Source: CAKSHC01 sp045631845
GTDB taxonomy: Bacteria; Bacillota; Clostridia; Oscillospirales; UMGS1783
Reading direction: 5' to 3'
Assembly (NCBI GenBank): GCA_045631845.1
Contig: JAZQVM010000077.1
Location: 1-21,460 of the forward strand
Length of the DNA stretch: 21,460 nt
The notes beneath the pieces were generated by a model. That model was not told where the DNA came from and did not search any database. It was given only the letters and a program-made list of their open reading frames with translations. Of the stretch, positions 14,053 to 20,812 are shown one piece after another. Positions within the stretch are counted from its first letter, which is position 1; the number at the start of each line of letters is the position of its first letter. The position numbers and the translations under genes were made by a program.

Positions 14053-14600
14053 ACATTTTCCTCGCTTTCATAGCGGTATACATGTAAAATTACATGCCCA
14101 TACTTGCGGGGCTTGTCCTTAAAAGAGCCTACCCGCTCGGGCAACTCCACACCCCGCTCGGCCTCACAAATCACCGTTGACCCCTCGTGCAGATAGGGCA
14201 ACAGGAAGGATAGCGCCGCCTCGTACATCCCCGCCTCAAACGGGGGATCAATATAGGCCACATCCACCCGCGGCGTCGGAAATAACGTCGCCAATCGGCT
14301 ATAGGGGGCATTGTAGGCCTTGACCTGACGGGACATATCCATCTTCTCCAAATTCTTGGATAGCGTCTGAAACGCCTGACGGTCGGGCTCAAAACAGTAA
14401 ACCACGTCAGCACCCCGAGAAAGGGCCTCGCAGGCCATCTGCCCGCTCCCCGAAAACATGTCCAAGAATACACCGTCGGGAATATCAAATTGCACCATAT
14501 TAAAAGCCGCCTCTTTGACCTGATCCATCGTCGGCCGCACCTGTTTGCCAACAGGCGAGAGCAGACGCAGGCCTCGGCGGGAACCGGATATAATTCGCAT
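14049..14600 (-). CDS. rsmD: 16S rRNA (guanine966-N2)-methyltransferase
   Basis: 183 residues. The family N-terminus RIISGSRRGLRLLSP, RPTMDQVKEAAFNMV, SAM-binding FLDMFSGSGQMACEALSRGA (about 46-65) and catalytic YIDPPF are all present. The usual FAGSG appears as FSGSG and the following LG as QM, a minor variation. It methylates G966 of 16S rRNA. First gene of the rsmD-coaD-coiled-coil operon, with its own promoter at 14628-14655 and GAAAGGAA before the ATG. Confidence 0.94.
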   Translation of the reverse strand: MRIISGSRRGLRLLSPVGKQVRPTMDQVKEAAFNMVQFDIPDGVFLDMFSGSGQMACEALSRGADVVYCFEPDRQAFQTLSKNLEKMDMSRQVKAYNAPYSRLATLFPTPRVDVAYIDPPFEAGMYEAALSFLLPYLHEGSTVICEAERGVELPERVGSFKDKPRKYGHVILHVYRYESEENV

Positions 14601-14627
14601 ACCGTTTCCTTTCGGGTTATTTCTTAT

Positions 14628-14655
14628 ATTATATCACAAACTTCTCACTTGTGAA
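14628..14655 (-). promoter_or_regulatory. Promoter for rsmD-coaD operon
   Basis: TTCACA, 16 bp, TATAAT on the minus strand, in the 64-base gap after rqcH. An imperfect palindrome (CTTCtCActTGtGAAG) overlaps the -35 region and could be an operator. Confidence 0.6.
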
Positions 14656-14664
14656 GAAATTTTT

Positions 14665-16386
14665 TCACTTAATTCTGTATTTTTCCACCCGTTCGCGCTC
14701 TGGCGTCACATAAAGCGTCGTCTGATGGGTATAGGTAACCATACCAAGCCCCGCTCCCGCCATCTTTTTCACATAGCGCGCCCGCGTCATATCCACCGCC
14801 GTCTTGCCCGCCTGCTCACCCGCGCTGTAAAGGGCGGCCACCTCGGCCGCAAAGGTAATCACCTCGGGCGAAGGCTCCTCGTCCCGTATAATCACGTGCG
14901 ACCCCGCCGCATCCAAACAGTGCAACCACCACTCGTTCTTCTGTGCCGTGTGATGGGTTAGGTGCTCGTTTTGTAAATTGTTCTTGCCGGCCAGAATCTC
15001 AATCCCGTCAAAGCGGAACCGATGCGGCTGCGCCTTCTGGGGCTTGACCTTCTTGCCCTGACGGTGCAAATACCCGCCCTCGGTCAACTCCTCCCGAATC
15101 TCGGCCACCTCGGCGCCCGTCTCGGCACGGGACAGCGCATCCAGTACACTCTCCAAATAGAGCAACTCCTTGGCCCCTTTTTCCATCTCTACCGCCAGAT
15201 ACTCCATGGCCGTCTTGGCCTTGCGGTAGATTTTGTAATAGCGCTGGGCGTTAGCCGCCGCCGATAAGTCTTTGTCAAGAGGGATCACCGTTTCGGGGCA
15301 GGACTCCTGACTGTAGTCCACCGCCGTCACCTGCATATCGCCCTCACGGATGCGGTAAATGTTGGCCGTAATGCCGTCACCCCACACCCGATATTTTTCC
15401 TTTTCCCGATTCTCGGCCAGCTCACTCTGCTGCGCCGACAACTTGCGGCCAAGGCGCGCCATGTGGGTCTGTACCGTCTTTTTCAGGTCAGCCCCCCGCG
15501 CCTGCACTACCGCTTCCCGTGCCCGACCCGCAAAATATGCATCCAGCAACGCGCCCGCCGACTCGTATACCGTCTTATCCGCATACCCGCCGTACTGGGC
15601 AATATCCACCAAAGAAAATTCAAATAACCCCTTGGTTTCCTCCCGCAAAGCCACAAAGCAAGAATGATTCTCGATTTCGCCCCGAAGCCAGTCAATACCG
15701 ACCATCAACTGTGCGGCATCGGCCTGCTCGGCCCGACAATCGACGGCATATCCCGCCCGCACGGCAATCTCCCGCGCCAGCAGGGGAGAGAGTCCCGAAA
15801 TGAGGGAAAGCAGTGCCTGTTTTACCGCTCCGCCCCGTGACAACGCCTCTCGGACAGCCTCTACCGTAACCTCTCCAAGCAAAATTTTATCCTGCGCTTG
15901 GGGAAACTCATACCGCCCGCCGGGCAGAATGGGTCGCTCGGCCGACATCGACAAATCCACCCGCCGCAAGGCGTCAAGAATCCGTCCGTTCTCGGTCACA
16001 ATCACATTGGCGCACCGCCCCATAAACTCGGCAATCAAACAGCGAGTCACGGCATCGCCCATCTCGTTGGTCGCATCAAATTCCAGCACCGCCAAACGGT
16101 CCTGTCCCATCTGGGTGACCTGCCTTAATCTCGCCCCCGCCAAAACCTTGCGAAGCAACATGCAAAAGGCAGGCGCTTGCGGCGGATTGTCGGGTCGGGT
16201 CTCGGTCAGGTGCATACGGGGCGCTGACGGATCGGCACAGACAAGCAACCGTCCCGAAAAGGACGGTCCTCGCAATACCAATATTAACTCGGCCGGCGTC
16301 GGCTGATACACCTTGTCCACCTTAGCCCCAATGGCAGGCTTAAGGGTACGACAGACCGCCGAGAGAAAAATTCCGTCAAAGGGCAT
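14665..16386 (-). CDS. rqcH: Ribosome quality-control factor RqcH (NFACT family)
   Basis: 573 residues, essentially the length of B. subtilis RqcH (about 570). The NFACT-N domain begins MPFDGIFLSAV and contains Asp96-Arg97, equivalent to the DR pair needed for alanine tailing. A helix-hairpin-helix and long coiled-coil middle region follow. The NFACT-R domain is near the C-terminus (AGKNNLQNEHLTHH, then NEWWLHCLDAAGSHVIIRD). RqcH binds obstructed 50S-peptidyl-tRNA complexes and recruits tRNA-Ala to add C-terminal Ala tails that mark the peptide for degradation. Older databases call the family fibronectin-binding protein A. GGAG precedes the ATG; it starts 11 bases after the Nif3-like gene, so the two are co-transcribed. 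Confidence 0.95.
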   Translation of the reverse strand: MPFDGIFLSAVCRTLKPAIGAKVDKVYQPTPAELILVLRGPSFSGRLLVCADPSAPRMHLTETRPDNPPQAPAFCMLLRKVLAGARLRQVTQMGQDRLAVLEFDATNEMGDAVTRCLIAEFMGRCANVIVTENGRILDALRRVDLSMSAERPILPGGRYEFPQAQDKILLGEVTVEAVREALSRGGAVKQALLSLISGLSPLLAREIAVRAGYAVDCRAEQADAAQLMVGIDWLRGEIENHSCFVALREETKGLFEFSLVDIAQYGGYADKTVYESAGALLDAYFAGRAREAVVQARGADLKKTVQTHMARLGRKLSAQQSELAENREKEKYRVWGDGITANIYRIREGDMQVTAVDYSQESCPETVIPLDKDLSAAANAQRYYKIYRKAKTAMEYLAVEMEKGAKELLYLESVLDALSRAETGAEVAEIREELTEGGYLHRQGKKVKPQKAQPHRFRFDGIEILAGKNNLQNEHLTHHTAQKNEWWLHCLDAAGSHVIIRDEEPSPEVITFAAEVAALYSAGEQAGKTAVDMTRARYVKKMAGAGLGMVTYTHQTTLYVTPERERVEKYRIK

Positions 16387-16397
16387 ACCGTTCTCCT

Positions 16398-17165
16398 TTA
16401 GAAAATGCGAATCACATCGGTGTGCTCGGCCCGATGCAGCTCAAGCGCAGGAAAGGCCGATCCAACCGCCTGCATCAGCGGCTCAATCACCACATTCTCG
16501 GTGGAGAAGTGCCCCGCATCAATCAGGGTCAGCCCCAGACGCTGTGCCAGCTGAAAATCGTGATACCGACAGTCGGCCGTCACATAAGCATCGGCAACTT
16601 TGGCCGCCTCCTCAATATAATCCCGTCCACTGCCGCCCATCACGGCCACACGCTTGATGGGACGGTTCCCGCAAACGGCACGCACAAAGGGGGTGTCCAG
16701 CGCCGTCTTCACCACGCCGCAAAAATCTTCGGGGGCGGTTTCCTTCACGTCACCCACACACCCGAACATCAAATTCTCCTGCTCCTCCACCGCAAAAATG
16801 GGTTGCGGCTTTTGCAAGCCAACGGCCGCCGCCAAGGCATCGCCCACGCCGCCGACCGAAATATCCAGATTGGTGTGCATACTGATCGCGGCAATCCCCG
16901 CCTTGCACAACCGCCATACCCTCGCATCGCTCTGCGGCGTCACCTGCAAAAGTCCCTCTCGAATGAGAGGATGATGCGCCACAATCACCTGCGCCCCCAA
17001 CTGCTCGGCCTGCGCAATCACCGCATCGGTGATGTCCAGCGCAAACAACACCCGATTGACCTCGGCATCGGGATCGCCGCACATCAAACCGGTATTGTCC
17101 CATCGGCACTGGTTCGCTTTGGGATATCTATCATATAAAAATTGTTCCAGTTGTCCTACTGTCAT
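16398..17165 (-). CDS. Nif3-like dinuclear metal-centre protein (YbgI/YqfO family)
   Basis: 255 residues. This matches the short YbgI form; B. subtilis YqfO (about 370) has an inserted PII-like domain that is absent here. Metal-ligand motifs are visible: VAHHPLI, MHTNLD, and near the C-terminus DAGHFSTENVVIEP (His and Glu). The family forms hexameric toroids with a two-metal site; a GTP cyclohydrolase-like activity has been suggested, but the cellular role is unsettled. The ATG overlaps the trmK stop as ATGA, the normal Bacillota arrangement of trmK with a Nif3 gene. Confidence 0.93.
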   Translation of the reverse strand: MTVGQLEQFLYDRYPKANQCRWDNTGLMCGDPDAEVNRVLFALDITDAVIAQAEQLGAQVIVAHHPLIREGLLQVTPQSDARVWRLCKAGIAAISMHTNLDISVGGVGDALAAAVGLQKPQPIFAVEEQENLMFGCVGDVKETAPEDFCGVVKTALDTPFVRAVCGNRPIKRVAVMGGSGRDYIEEAAKVADAYVTADCRYHDFQLAQRLGLTLIDAGHFSTENVVIEPLMQAVGSAFPALELHRAEHTDVIRIF

Positions 17166-17809
17166 TGTCTTTTCTCCAATTCCCGTATCCGCGTTTCCAG
17201 CTCGGCCGTGTCCCGTCCCGCCTGCGCCTCATTCTCTCGGCGCAACCGCAACAAGTCCAGCCGCCGCTTCACATACTCCCGCCCAACGGCAGAATCAGTA
17301 AATATTCCTACTTCCAAGTCAACCTCGCTGTACGGCGGGCTTTGCCCACGGCGGGCATCGAGGATCACATAGATCATTTTGCCTTCCCGCACATAGCGTT
17401 CCCGCTCAATGACAAACCCATTCTCTACCAGATATCGGCGAAGTTCGGCCGCCTTGGTCATGGGCTGCAACAGCAATTGCGTATATACGGCAAGGGTGGC
17501 TCGGGAGAGAATATCGGCGATCATCAGCCCGCCCATGCCGGCAATCACCACAGTGTCGCAATCGGCACACACGGCGGGGATTCCGTCGCACAACACCCGC
17601 TCAATCCGATCGGTCAAGCCGGCGGCGGCAATGGTACGCCCCGCACTTTCCAGCGGACCTTTCTTGATGTCGCAGGCAAAACCGCCCGTGCATTTTCCGT
17701 TTTGTACCAGCGCAACGGGCAAAAGGGCGTGGTCGGTACCGATATCGGCAACCGTCCCGCCCTTTACCATATCATAAATTGCGCCCAGCCGGTTTCCCAG
17801 TTGTGACAT
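17162..17809 (-). CDS. trmK: tRNA (adenine22-N1)-methyltransferase
   Basis: 215 residues. The SAM site VADIGTDHALLPVALVQ is at about 20-36, followed by FACDIKKGPLESA and the catalytic-region VVIAGMGGLMI. The C-terminal half ends in a helical coiled coil (YVKRRLDLLRLRRENEAQAG) typical of TrmK. It methylates N1 of A22 in bacterial tRNAs. The ATG shares a base with the TAA of the DUF1858 gene upstream (TAATG) and its own TGA overlaps the Nif3-like start, so the three are coupled. In many Bacillota trmK follows the sigma-A gene; here a DUF1858 gene takes that place. Confidence 0.95.
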   Translation of the reverse strand: MSQLGNRLGAIYDMVKGGTVADIGTDHALLPVALVQNGKCTGGFACDIKKGPLESAGRTIAAAGLTDRIERVLCDGIPAVCADCDTVVIAGMGGLMIADILSRATLAVYTQLLLQPMTKAAELRRYLVENGFVIERERYVREGKMIYVILDARRGQSPPYSEVDLEVGIFTDSAVGREYVKRRLDLLRLRRENEAQAGRDTAELETRIRELEKRQ

Positions 17810-18018
17810 TACTCTGCCTTGCCGGCCAGATACTCGTTGATCTTATTCACCAGCATATCGGCATCGGTGCCGTGAACGGCACAAGCTTCCTCTACCGTCT
17901 CCCCACGGGCGGCCGAACAGCCCAGGCAATGCATGCCAATGGCAAAGAAGAAGGGGGCAACGTTGGGGTCCAGCTCCAGCACGTCGGCAATGATCATATC
18001 TTTGGTAACCTGTTTCAT
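17809..18018 (-). CDS. DUF1858 (redox-disulfide) domain protein
   Basis: 69 residues, a complete single-domain DUF1858 protein: TKDMIIADVLELDPNVAPFF, then GMHCLGCSAARGETVEEAC. The CLGC motif is the paired cysteine site typical of this family, which is often seen with hybrid-cluster and other redox proteins in anaerobes. Probable redox or metal-sensing role, not demonstrated. It has GGGAGG before the ATG and its own promoter, and is the first gene of the DUF1858-trmK-Nif3-rqcH operon. Confidence 0.9.
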   Translation of the reverse strand: MKQVTKDMIIADVLELDPNVAPFFFAIGMHCLGCSAARGETVEEACAVHGTDADMLVNKINEYLAGKAE

Positions 18019-18048
18019 AAGATTAACCTCCCTTTATTTTCTATTTTT

Positions 18049-18077
18049 ATTATACCTGTCCCGCCGCCGATATGCAA
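18049..18077 (-). promoter_or_regulatory. Promoter of the DUF1858-trmK-Nif3-rqcH operon
   Basis: TTGCAT, 17 bp, TATAAT on the minus strand, divergent from the SDR promoter about 60 bp away. Confidence 0.82.
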
Positions 18078-18134
18078 GGACTTTTCGCAAATTCTTGGCA
18101 TAGCAAAGACCTTTATAAACTTGTCGAAAAATAC

Positions 18135-18163
18135 TTGAAAAAGATTCCATTATCATATACAAT
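18135..18163 (+). promoter_or_regulatory. Promoter for the SDR oxidoreductase gene
   Basis: TTGAAA, 17 bp, TACAAT, about 30 bases before the ATG. TTGAAAAAGATTCC is identical to the start of the U32 promoter. Confidence 0.8.
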
Positions 18164-18193
18164 GAAAGAAAAACATATAAAGGAGATTCCCCC

Positions 18194-19021
18194 ATGAGCA
18201 AGAAAGTAGCTTTTGTTACCGGTGCTTCCAACGTTACCGGTAAGGCCATTGCCTTAGAAATGGCAAAGGCCGGTTATAATGTGATCGGTTTTACCTATGC
18301 CGGCAACGAAGACGGCGCTAAGAAGACCAAGGCTGAACTGGAAGCCCTCGGCGCTCAGGCCGCCTATTATAAAATGGATACCCGCAACATCGAAGAATCG
18401 ATGGCTACCCTCAATCAGTTCACCGAGGAGTACGGCGCTCTCGATGCCATGATCAATAACGTCGGCGTTACCACCACTTGGAAATTCCTCGATGTTACCG
18501 TTGACGATTTCGATTGGATCAGCGAAGTCAACATCCGCGGCACCTATTTCATGACTCAGGCCGCCGCCAAGAACATGGTTGCCAACAACAAGAAGGGCTT
18601 TATCATCAACATTTCTTCGGTTCATGCCATCGGCACCTTCCCCAGCCACTCGGCCTATGCCACCACCCGTGCCGCCGTTTCCCGCATGACCCGCTCGATC
18701 GCTCTGGAGCTGGCTCCCTACGGCATCACCGTCAACGCCTTCGCTCCCGGCTATGTGGATATGACCTCGGCTCCCAAGTTCGAAGATCCTGAGAAGAAAG
18801 CCCGTGAGCTGGAGATGCAGAAGAAAGCCGCTCGCTATATGCCCACCCGCCGCTGGCAAAAGCCGCAGGAAATCGGCGAGTGCGTGGCCTTTATGTGCTC
18901 CGAGTCGGCCCGCTTTATCGTTTGCCAGACCATCTTCGCCGAAGGCGGCGTTACCATCCCCATGGGCTCGGCTCCCTATTGGCCCGACTCCATCGGTCTG
19001 AACAAAGACCTCGAAGACTAA
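18194..19021 (+). CDS. Short-chain dehydrogenase/reductase with atypical active site
   Basis: 275 residues, a classical SDR in length and fold: nucleotide-binding start KVAFVTGASNVTGKAIA, NNVG at 88-91, Asn113, Ser142 in NISSVHA, and the PGYVDM segment after the active site. Two deviations: the TGxxxGxG glycine motif reads TGASNVTG (middle Gly replaced by Val), and the catalytic YxxxK reads Tyr155-A-T-T-Arg159. Residues 251-275 (GGVTIPMGSAPYWPDSIG) form an unusual tail. Codons are biased to GCT/GTT/AAG/AAC compared with the GCC/AAA-rich neighbours, suggesting high expression. AAAGGAG precedes the ATG. Substrate unknown; FabG-like and sugar-alcohol SDRs are the nearest generic types. Confidence 0.88.
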   Translation: MSKKVAFVTGASNVTGKAIALEMAKAGYNVIGFTYAGNEDGAKKTKAELEALGAQAAYYKMDTRNIEESMATLNQFTEEYGALDAMINNVGVTTTWKFLDVTVDDFDWISEVNIRGTYFMTQAAAKNMVANNKKGFIINISSVHAIGTFPSHSAYATTRAAVSRMTRSIALELAPYGITVNAFAPGYVDMTSAPKFEDPEKKARELEMQKKAARYMPTRRWQKPQEIGECVAFMCSESARFIVCQTIFAEGGVTIPMGSAPYWPDSIGLNKDLED

Positions 19022-19032
19022 GAGATAAAAAA

Positions 19033-19062
19033 TCCCTCCGGAATCTTCCGGAGGGAATTTTT
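19033..19062 (+). terminator. Bidirectional terminator between the SDR and acidic coiled-coil genes
   Basis: TCCCTCCGG pairs with CCGGAGGGA around AATCTT, followed by TTTTTT on plus and TTTTTT on minus. Confidence 0.92.
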
Positions 19063-19580
19063 TATTCGTTCTCGGTTAAAATCTCATGCACCTGTTCGGA
19101 TACCGGACCGGGATGATCGGTCACCAACTGCTTGCTTTCCTTTTCCACATAAGTCATGCCCTCAACCCCTTTTTTCAGGTCCTTCATCACATCGGCATAA
19201 ATGCGGGCATATTCATCGTCTTCCTCTTTTTTCTCAGGCTCGGCCCGCTTCTCCTGAATCTCGTCCAACAGTGAGGCCACATCCTTGGTCACCGACATGT
19301 CGGGCGCTTCGGGCGAGCCATAAGGCGCCTTATCCTTAACCTGCGCAATCCGCTCAAAAATCTCGTTTTTCTTTTGCTCCACCGCATCGGCTACCGCCGC
19401 TTGGGTGGCCGCACGAAGCTCGGCACTCTCCCTCGTCTGCTCCTGCACCAGCTCGTCTACCGCAATGGCTTTGTCCTCCACCAACTGCTGTACCTGCTGT
19501 GCGCCTGCCGCCGCCGTTTCCAAGAGTGCATCGGCTACCTTCTTAAATTCACTTGCTTCACTATTTGTCGTGATATCCAT
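19062..19580 (-). CDS. Acidic, helical protein of unknown function
   Basis: 172 residues, rich in Glu, Ala and Lys. Residues about 10-80 form a long Ala/Gln/Glu helix (VADALLETAAAGAQQVQQLV), likely coiled coil. A stretch at about 110-125 is highly charged (EKRAEPEKKEEDDE). There is no signal peptide, membrane span or recognisable enzyme motif. GGAG precedes the ATG, with a promoter upstream and a terminator downstream, so it is an independently transcribed gene. I do not recognise the family. Confidence 0.7.
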   Translation of the reverse strand: MDITTNSEASEFKKVADALLETAAAGAQQVQQLVEDKAIAVDELVQEQTRESAELRAATQAAVADAVEQKKNEIFERIAQVKDKAPYGSPEAPDMSVTKDVASLLDEIQEKRAEPEKKEEDDEYARIYADVMKDLKKGVEGMTYVEKESKQLVTDHPGPVSEQVHEILTENE

Positions 19581-19615
19581 AAGTTCTCCTATTGAGACAT
19601 TTCTTATTTGTCCCT

Positions 19616-19644
19616 ATTATAGCAGATTTTGTCGCCGCTTGCAA
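19616..19644 (-). promoter_or_regulatory. Promoter for the acidic helical protein gene
   Basis: TTGCAA, 17 bp, TATAAT on the minus strand; divergent from the radical SAM gene. Confidence 0.8.
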
Positions 19645-19656
19645 GCCCAAAAGTTC

Positions 19657-19686
19657 TTGTGCCTTCCTATCTGTTTATGCTATACT
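19657..19686 (+). promoter_or_regulatory. Promoter for the radical SAM gene (extended -10)
   Basis: TATACT at 19681-19686 preceded by TGC (extended -10), with a weak TTGTGC -35 18 bp upstream. The start codon lies only 6 bases after the -10, so transcription would begin at or next to the ATG. Confidence 0.65.
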
Positions 19687-19692
19687 GAAAAT

Positions 19693-20562
19693 ATGAAACA
19701 AGTATGCACCCTCTGTCCCCGCCGTTGCGGGACAGACCGATCCAAAAACAACGGCATCTGCGGCGTCCCCGATACCTTCTATCTGGCTCGAGCCGCCCTC
19801 CATCATTGGGAAGAACCCTGCCTCTCGGGACGGCAGGGCAGCGGCGCTGTCTTCTTTAGCGGTTGTAACATGGGCTGCGCCTTCTGCCAAAACCACCAAA
19901 TCTCCCAAAAAGGCAAAGGCAAACCCACCTCACCCGAACACCTGCAACAAATTTTTAAGGAACTGAAAGAACAGGGCGCCCATAATATCAATCTGGTCAC
20001 CCCCTCCCACTATACCGAAAAACTCCTCCCCCTGCTCGATGATATCGACCTACCCGTCGTCTGGAATTCCTCGGCCTATGAATCGGTCGAAACCCTCAAA
20101 AAACTGCAGGGAAAAGTGGATATCTTCCTGCCTGATTATAAGTTTGCCGATGCCGCATTGGCCAACCGACTCGCCCACGCCCCCGACTATCCCCAAATCG
20201 CAAAAGCCGCCATTCTCGAAATGTATCGGCAGGTCGGGGACTATGTATTGGAAGACGGCCTGCTCCGCTCGGGCGTACTCATTCGCCATCTCGTCCTGCC
20301 CGGCAAGGAAGAAAATACCCGTGCCGTCATCGACTGGGTGGCCGACACCTTTTCCCACGGACAGGTGCTCTTTTCCCTCATGAGCCAGTACACCCCCTAC
20401 CGTACGCTCGATGACCCCGACCTCAACCGCCGTCTGGACAAACGGGAGTGGATACGCGCCCGTAATTATATGAAGAAAAAAGGCATCACCGAAGGGTACG
20501 TGCAACACCTCTCCTCGGCCAAAGAAGAGTATACCCCCGCCTTCGATTTCACGGGAATATAA
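19693..20562 (+). CDS. Radical SAM protein, PflX-like (COG1313 type)
   Basis: 289 residues. The N-terminal MKQVCTLCPRRCGTDR and GICGVP supply a Cys-rich segment typical of this PflA-like group. The radical SAM cluster motif CNMGCAFCQNH (CxxxCxxC) is at about 58-68, followed by the FLPDYKFAD and RHLVLPG segments conserved in the group. These are annotated as putative pyruvate-formate-lyase activating enzymes, but the true target is unknown and no glycyl-radical enzyme is adjacent. The in-frame reading extends upstream to 19405, but the family start and the promoter place the ATG at 19693. No ribosome site precedes it, suggesting a leaderless mRNA. Confidence 0.9.
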   Translation: MKQVCTLCPRRCGTDRSKNNGICGVPDTFYLARAALHHWEEPCLSGRQGSGAVFFSGCNMGCAFCQNHQISQKGKGKPTSPEHLQQIFKELKEQGAHNINLVTPSHYTEKLLPLLDDIDLPVVWNSSAYESVETLKKLQGKVDIFLPDYKFADAALANRLAHAPDYPQIAKAAILEMYRQVGDYVLEDGLLRSGVLIRHLVLPGKEENTRAVIDWVADTFSHGQVLFSLMSQYTPYRTLDDPDLNRRLDKREWIRARNYMKKKGITEGYVQHLSSAKEEYTPAFDFTGI

Positions 20563-20597
20563 AAAGGATGTGTAGAAAAATTCTACACATCCTTTTT
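20561..20597 (+). terminator. Terminator of the radical SAM gene
   Basis: AAAAAGGATGTGTAGAA pairs with its full complement around AAA (17 bp including the A/T ends), finishing in five T residues. Confidence 0.93.
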
Positions 20598-20605
20598 ACT
20601 ATTTT

Positions 20606-20779
20606 GCGATATATGGCCTTGCCATGCGATATATTTTACCGTGTAAAATGCGATATGTTTTCCTTACGGTAAACGCAATATGATATCAATCCCCTCTACG
20701 CCCGAAGGGCATATCGTAAGACTTTGTCTTATATCGCACCTCTTGGTATATCGCAAATCCCATTAGGGATTTATATCGC
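20606..20779 (-). repeat. Hairpin array B: second, gene-less copy of the array
   Basis: GCGATAT at 20606, 20626 and 20650, GCAATAT at 20675, ATATCGT at 20711, then ATATCGC at 20731, 20748 and 20773. All intervals are hairpins: ATGGC/GCCAT, ATTTTAC/GTAAAAT, GTTTtCC/GGtAAAC, GCCC/GGGC, AAGAC/GTCTT, ACC/GGT and AAATCCC/GGGATTT. Same orientation, motif count and length (174 versus 176 bases) as array A, but no four-helix-bundle gene is attached. It lies 3' of the minus-strand membrane protein gene. A further hairpin (GTGTCC/GGATAC) follows at about 20786-20801. Confidence 0.9.
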
Positions 20780-20812
20780 TGCGTAGTGTCCTTACGGATA
20801 CAACACATTGGC

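Noticed and set aside
17165..17806. Plus-strand open frame of 213 codons opposite trmK
   Set aside because: It mirrors trmK almost exactly, and its translation has no recognisable motif; trmK has the SAM site and coupled start and stop codons.
18061..18134. Imperfect inverted repeat AGGaCTTT ... AAGaCCT between divergent promoters
   Set aside because: The arms are mismatched and widely separated; not distinguishable from chance in an AT-rich gap.
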